This document shows, piece by piece, positions 33,310 to 34,454 of a DNA stretch of 34,454 nucleotides. This stretch comes from Candidatus Anoxychlamydiales bacterium (GTDB lineage Bacteria; Chlamydiota; Chlamydiia; Chlamydiales; SM23-39), in contig JAAKFI010000014.1 in the NCBI GenBank assembly GCA_011065125.1, positions 1 through 34,454 on the forward strand, written 5' to 3'. The position numbers and the translations under genes were made by a program. The notes under the pieces are model-generated. The model was not told the origin of the DNA. It saw nothing but the letters and a program-made list of their open reading frames with translations, and did not search any database. Every line of letters begins with the position of its first letter. Positions within the stretch are counted from its first letter, which is position 1.

Positions 33310-34232
33310 AAGCCTCTATTTTTTCGTGTTCGGGACTTGGTGATGGGTTAGTATTTTTAACACTTTTGAATAATTTAAAAATAAATGGCTATGATACTTT
33401 TTTTTATCATAAAAATTTATCAGAAATGAATAATTGGTTTGAAAATATAAAAATAAAAACATATCCAGACATTTCAAAAATTGATGAAATATTAAATAAA
33501 AATGATTTAATTTTTTTATCTTTTGATAAATCAAATCCATTTATCAAGGAGCTAATAAAAAGAGGAAAGCAAAATTTTTCAAATAATGTATATAAATTAA
33601 ATCCATCACCTACAAAAAACATAAAAAAATTAATTTTTTATGAAGATTTTAAATTTGATAGAAACTTATGTATGGTAGAAAATTTAAAAAATTTTTCTAA
33701 AAATATTTTAAAGTTAAAAAAAACAACTATTTCAAATTCGATAAAACCTATAAATAATTTAATTTTTAAAAAAAATTTAAATACTATTGCAATACACCCC
33801 TCTTCTGGCAATATAAACAAAAATTGGGATACAAATAGTTTTTTAAAACTTGCAAAGGATTTAAAAAAAATAAATTTTAATCCAATATTTATAGTAAGTC
33901 CTAAAGAAAAAAAAGATTTTTTATGGATAGAAGAAAATGGCTTTGAAATCAAAACTTTTATAACTCTAAGTGATCTAGCTTCTTTTGTTTATGAAGTAGG
34001 ATATGTAATTGGCAATGATTCAGGAATTGGTCATTTAGCGTCTAATTTACAAATACCTACTATTTCCATTTTTAGAAATTTAAAAACAGCTAAACTTTGG
34101 AGGCCTGGTTGGAAAAATAATGAAATTGTTTATCCAAATAACTTGATTCCAAATTTTAGTATTTTTAGATTAAGAGATAAATATTGGAAAAAATTTATTT
34201 CAATTCAAAAAATTATAAAAAAAATTAAATAA
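33306..34232 (+). CDS. GT9 (heptosyltransferase-like) glycosyltransferase, tandem copy 2
   Basis: The protein is also 308 residues and is clearly paralogous to the upstream gene: C-S-G-L-G-D-G-L-V-F (8-17), A-I-H-P-S-S-G-N-I-N-K-N-W (162-174) and V-I-G-N-D-S-G-I-G-H-L-A-S-N-L-Q-I-P-T (about 234-252), with the same L-R-D-K-Y-W close to the end. It starts inside the stop of copy 1 (ATGA), so both are made together. The middle third differs most, consistent with different acceptors, perhaps two successive sugars. GT9 enzymes work at the cytoplasmic face of the inner membrane on the growing lipopolysaccharide core. Confident as GT9, not as to sugar. Confidence 0.82.
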   Translation: MKASIFSCSGLGDGLVFLTLLNNLKINGYDTFFYHKNLSEMNNWFENIKIKTYPDISKIDEILNKNDLIFLSFDKSNPFIKELIKRGKQNFSNNVYKLNPSPTKNIKKLIFYEDFKFDRNLCMVENLKNFSKNILKLKKTTISNSIKPINNLIFKKNLNTIAIHPSSGNINKNWDTNSFLKLAKDLKKINFNPIFIVSPKEKKDFLWIEENGFEIKTFITLSDLASFVYEVGYVIGNDSGIGHLASNLQIPTISIFRNLKTAKLWRPGWKNNEIVYPNNLIPNFSIFRLRDKYWKKFISIQKIIKKIK

Positions 34233-34237
34233 TTATT

Positions 34238-34454
34238 TTAAAAGGCAAATCCATATTTTAAATTAAATAGAGGAGTAATAAACATACTTTCATCATAATT
34301 TTTATGTTCAGATAAATAAAAATTTAAGATGTTAAGACTTCCTTCAAAAAAACTTTTTGTTTTATGATTTTTAATCTTTTCTCTTCCATAAATAAATGAT
34401 GGAGATATTATTGCATCAGGCCCCATGCTATGTACAAAACCTTTAAGGCCTATA
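34238..34454 (-). CDS. C-terminal end of an unrecognised protein, possibly an outer-membrane beta-barrel (runs off the right edge)
   Basis: The minus-strand frame is open from the window edge to a TAA at 34238, giving about 71 residues, so this is the 3' end of a larger gene and not a 62-residue ORF starting at 34426. The final residues L-K-Y-G-F-A-F end in phenylalanine with alternating hydrophobic residues, as in the last strand of many outer-membrane proteins. S-M-F-I-T-P-L-F-N-L-K and P-D-A-I-I-S-P-S-F-I-Y-G could be earlier strands. No family is recognised. It converges on the GT9 pair with five bases between stops. Confidence 0.45.
   Translation of the reverse strand, partial: IGLKGFVHSMGPDAIISPSFIYGREKIKNHKTKSFFEGSLNILNFYLSEHKNYDESMFITPLFNLKYGFAF

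Noticed and set aside
33316-33952. Three minus-strand frames opposite GT9 copy 2
   Set aside because: The GT9 motifs on the plus strand are clear, and the antisense frames are F/K/L-rich without motifs.
34238-34426. Treating this as a complete 62-residue protein starting at 34426
   Set aside because: The frame is open upstream to the window edge, so the ATG is probably internal and the gene is partial.

Overview
The window is very AT-rich (about a quarter G+C by eye), densely coded, and carries cell-surface glycan genes beside housekeeping genes. The best taxonomic marker is topA, whose DNA topoisomerase I ends in a SWIB domain (about residues 762-836). That fusion is characteristic of Chlamydiota. 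The short RpoN and a membrane protein with an HExxH motif beside topA fit the same assignment. I infer an AT-rich, probably host-associated, environmental chlamydia, without being able to name a genus.

Positions 1-18539 form an O-antigen or capsule-like locus. From the left edge, on the minus strand, come a truncated DegT-type aminotransferase, an RmlC-like epimerase, CDP-glucose 4,6-dehydratase (rfbG) and glucose-1-phosphate cytidylyltransferase (rfbF). Together they are a CDP-deoxysugar pathway with ATGA start/stop overlaps. Glycosyltransferases, a TylF-type methyltransferase, a gmd/fcl-like pair, heptose 7-phosphate kinase (hddA), heptose 1-phosphate guanylyltransferase (hddC), a full-length ABC exporter, manC and a Wzy/WaaL-like polymerase or ligase follow in mixed orientation. 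The cell could therefore make CDP-deoxysugar, GDP-mannose, GDP-heptose and GDP-6-deoxy sugars, assemble them, flip them and polymerise or ligate them.

Positions 18540-22076 hold topA and a divergent gene for a putative membrane zinc metallopeptidase. Positions 22154-29562 hold a sulfation cassette: two PAPS-type sulfotransferases, a cysteine-free Rrf2 regulator, a TauE/SafE permease, CysD, CysN and a convergent ATP-sulfurylase-like/APS kinase fusion. The cassette ends with the decayed C-terminal remnant of a third sulfotransferase. No sulfite-forming or sulfite-reducing genes are present, so the likely purpose is PAPS for sulfating a molecule, plausibly the neighbouring glycan, rather than cysteine synthesis. 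CysN carries a P-loop-less tail where CysNC proteins carry APS kinase. The fusion protein carries an ATP sulfurylase domain without its catalytic motifs. The two bifunctional enzymes appear to have lost opposite halves.

The right end carries an unrecognised multi-pass membrane protein preceded by a near-perfect 32-bp palindrome, rpoN (sigma-54), two tandem GT9 (heptosyltransferase-like) paralogues, and the C-terminal end of a gene leaving the window. No tRNA, rRNA, CRISPR array or insertion sequence was recognised. No gene-free stretch exceeds 300 bases.
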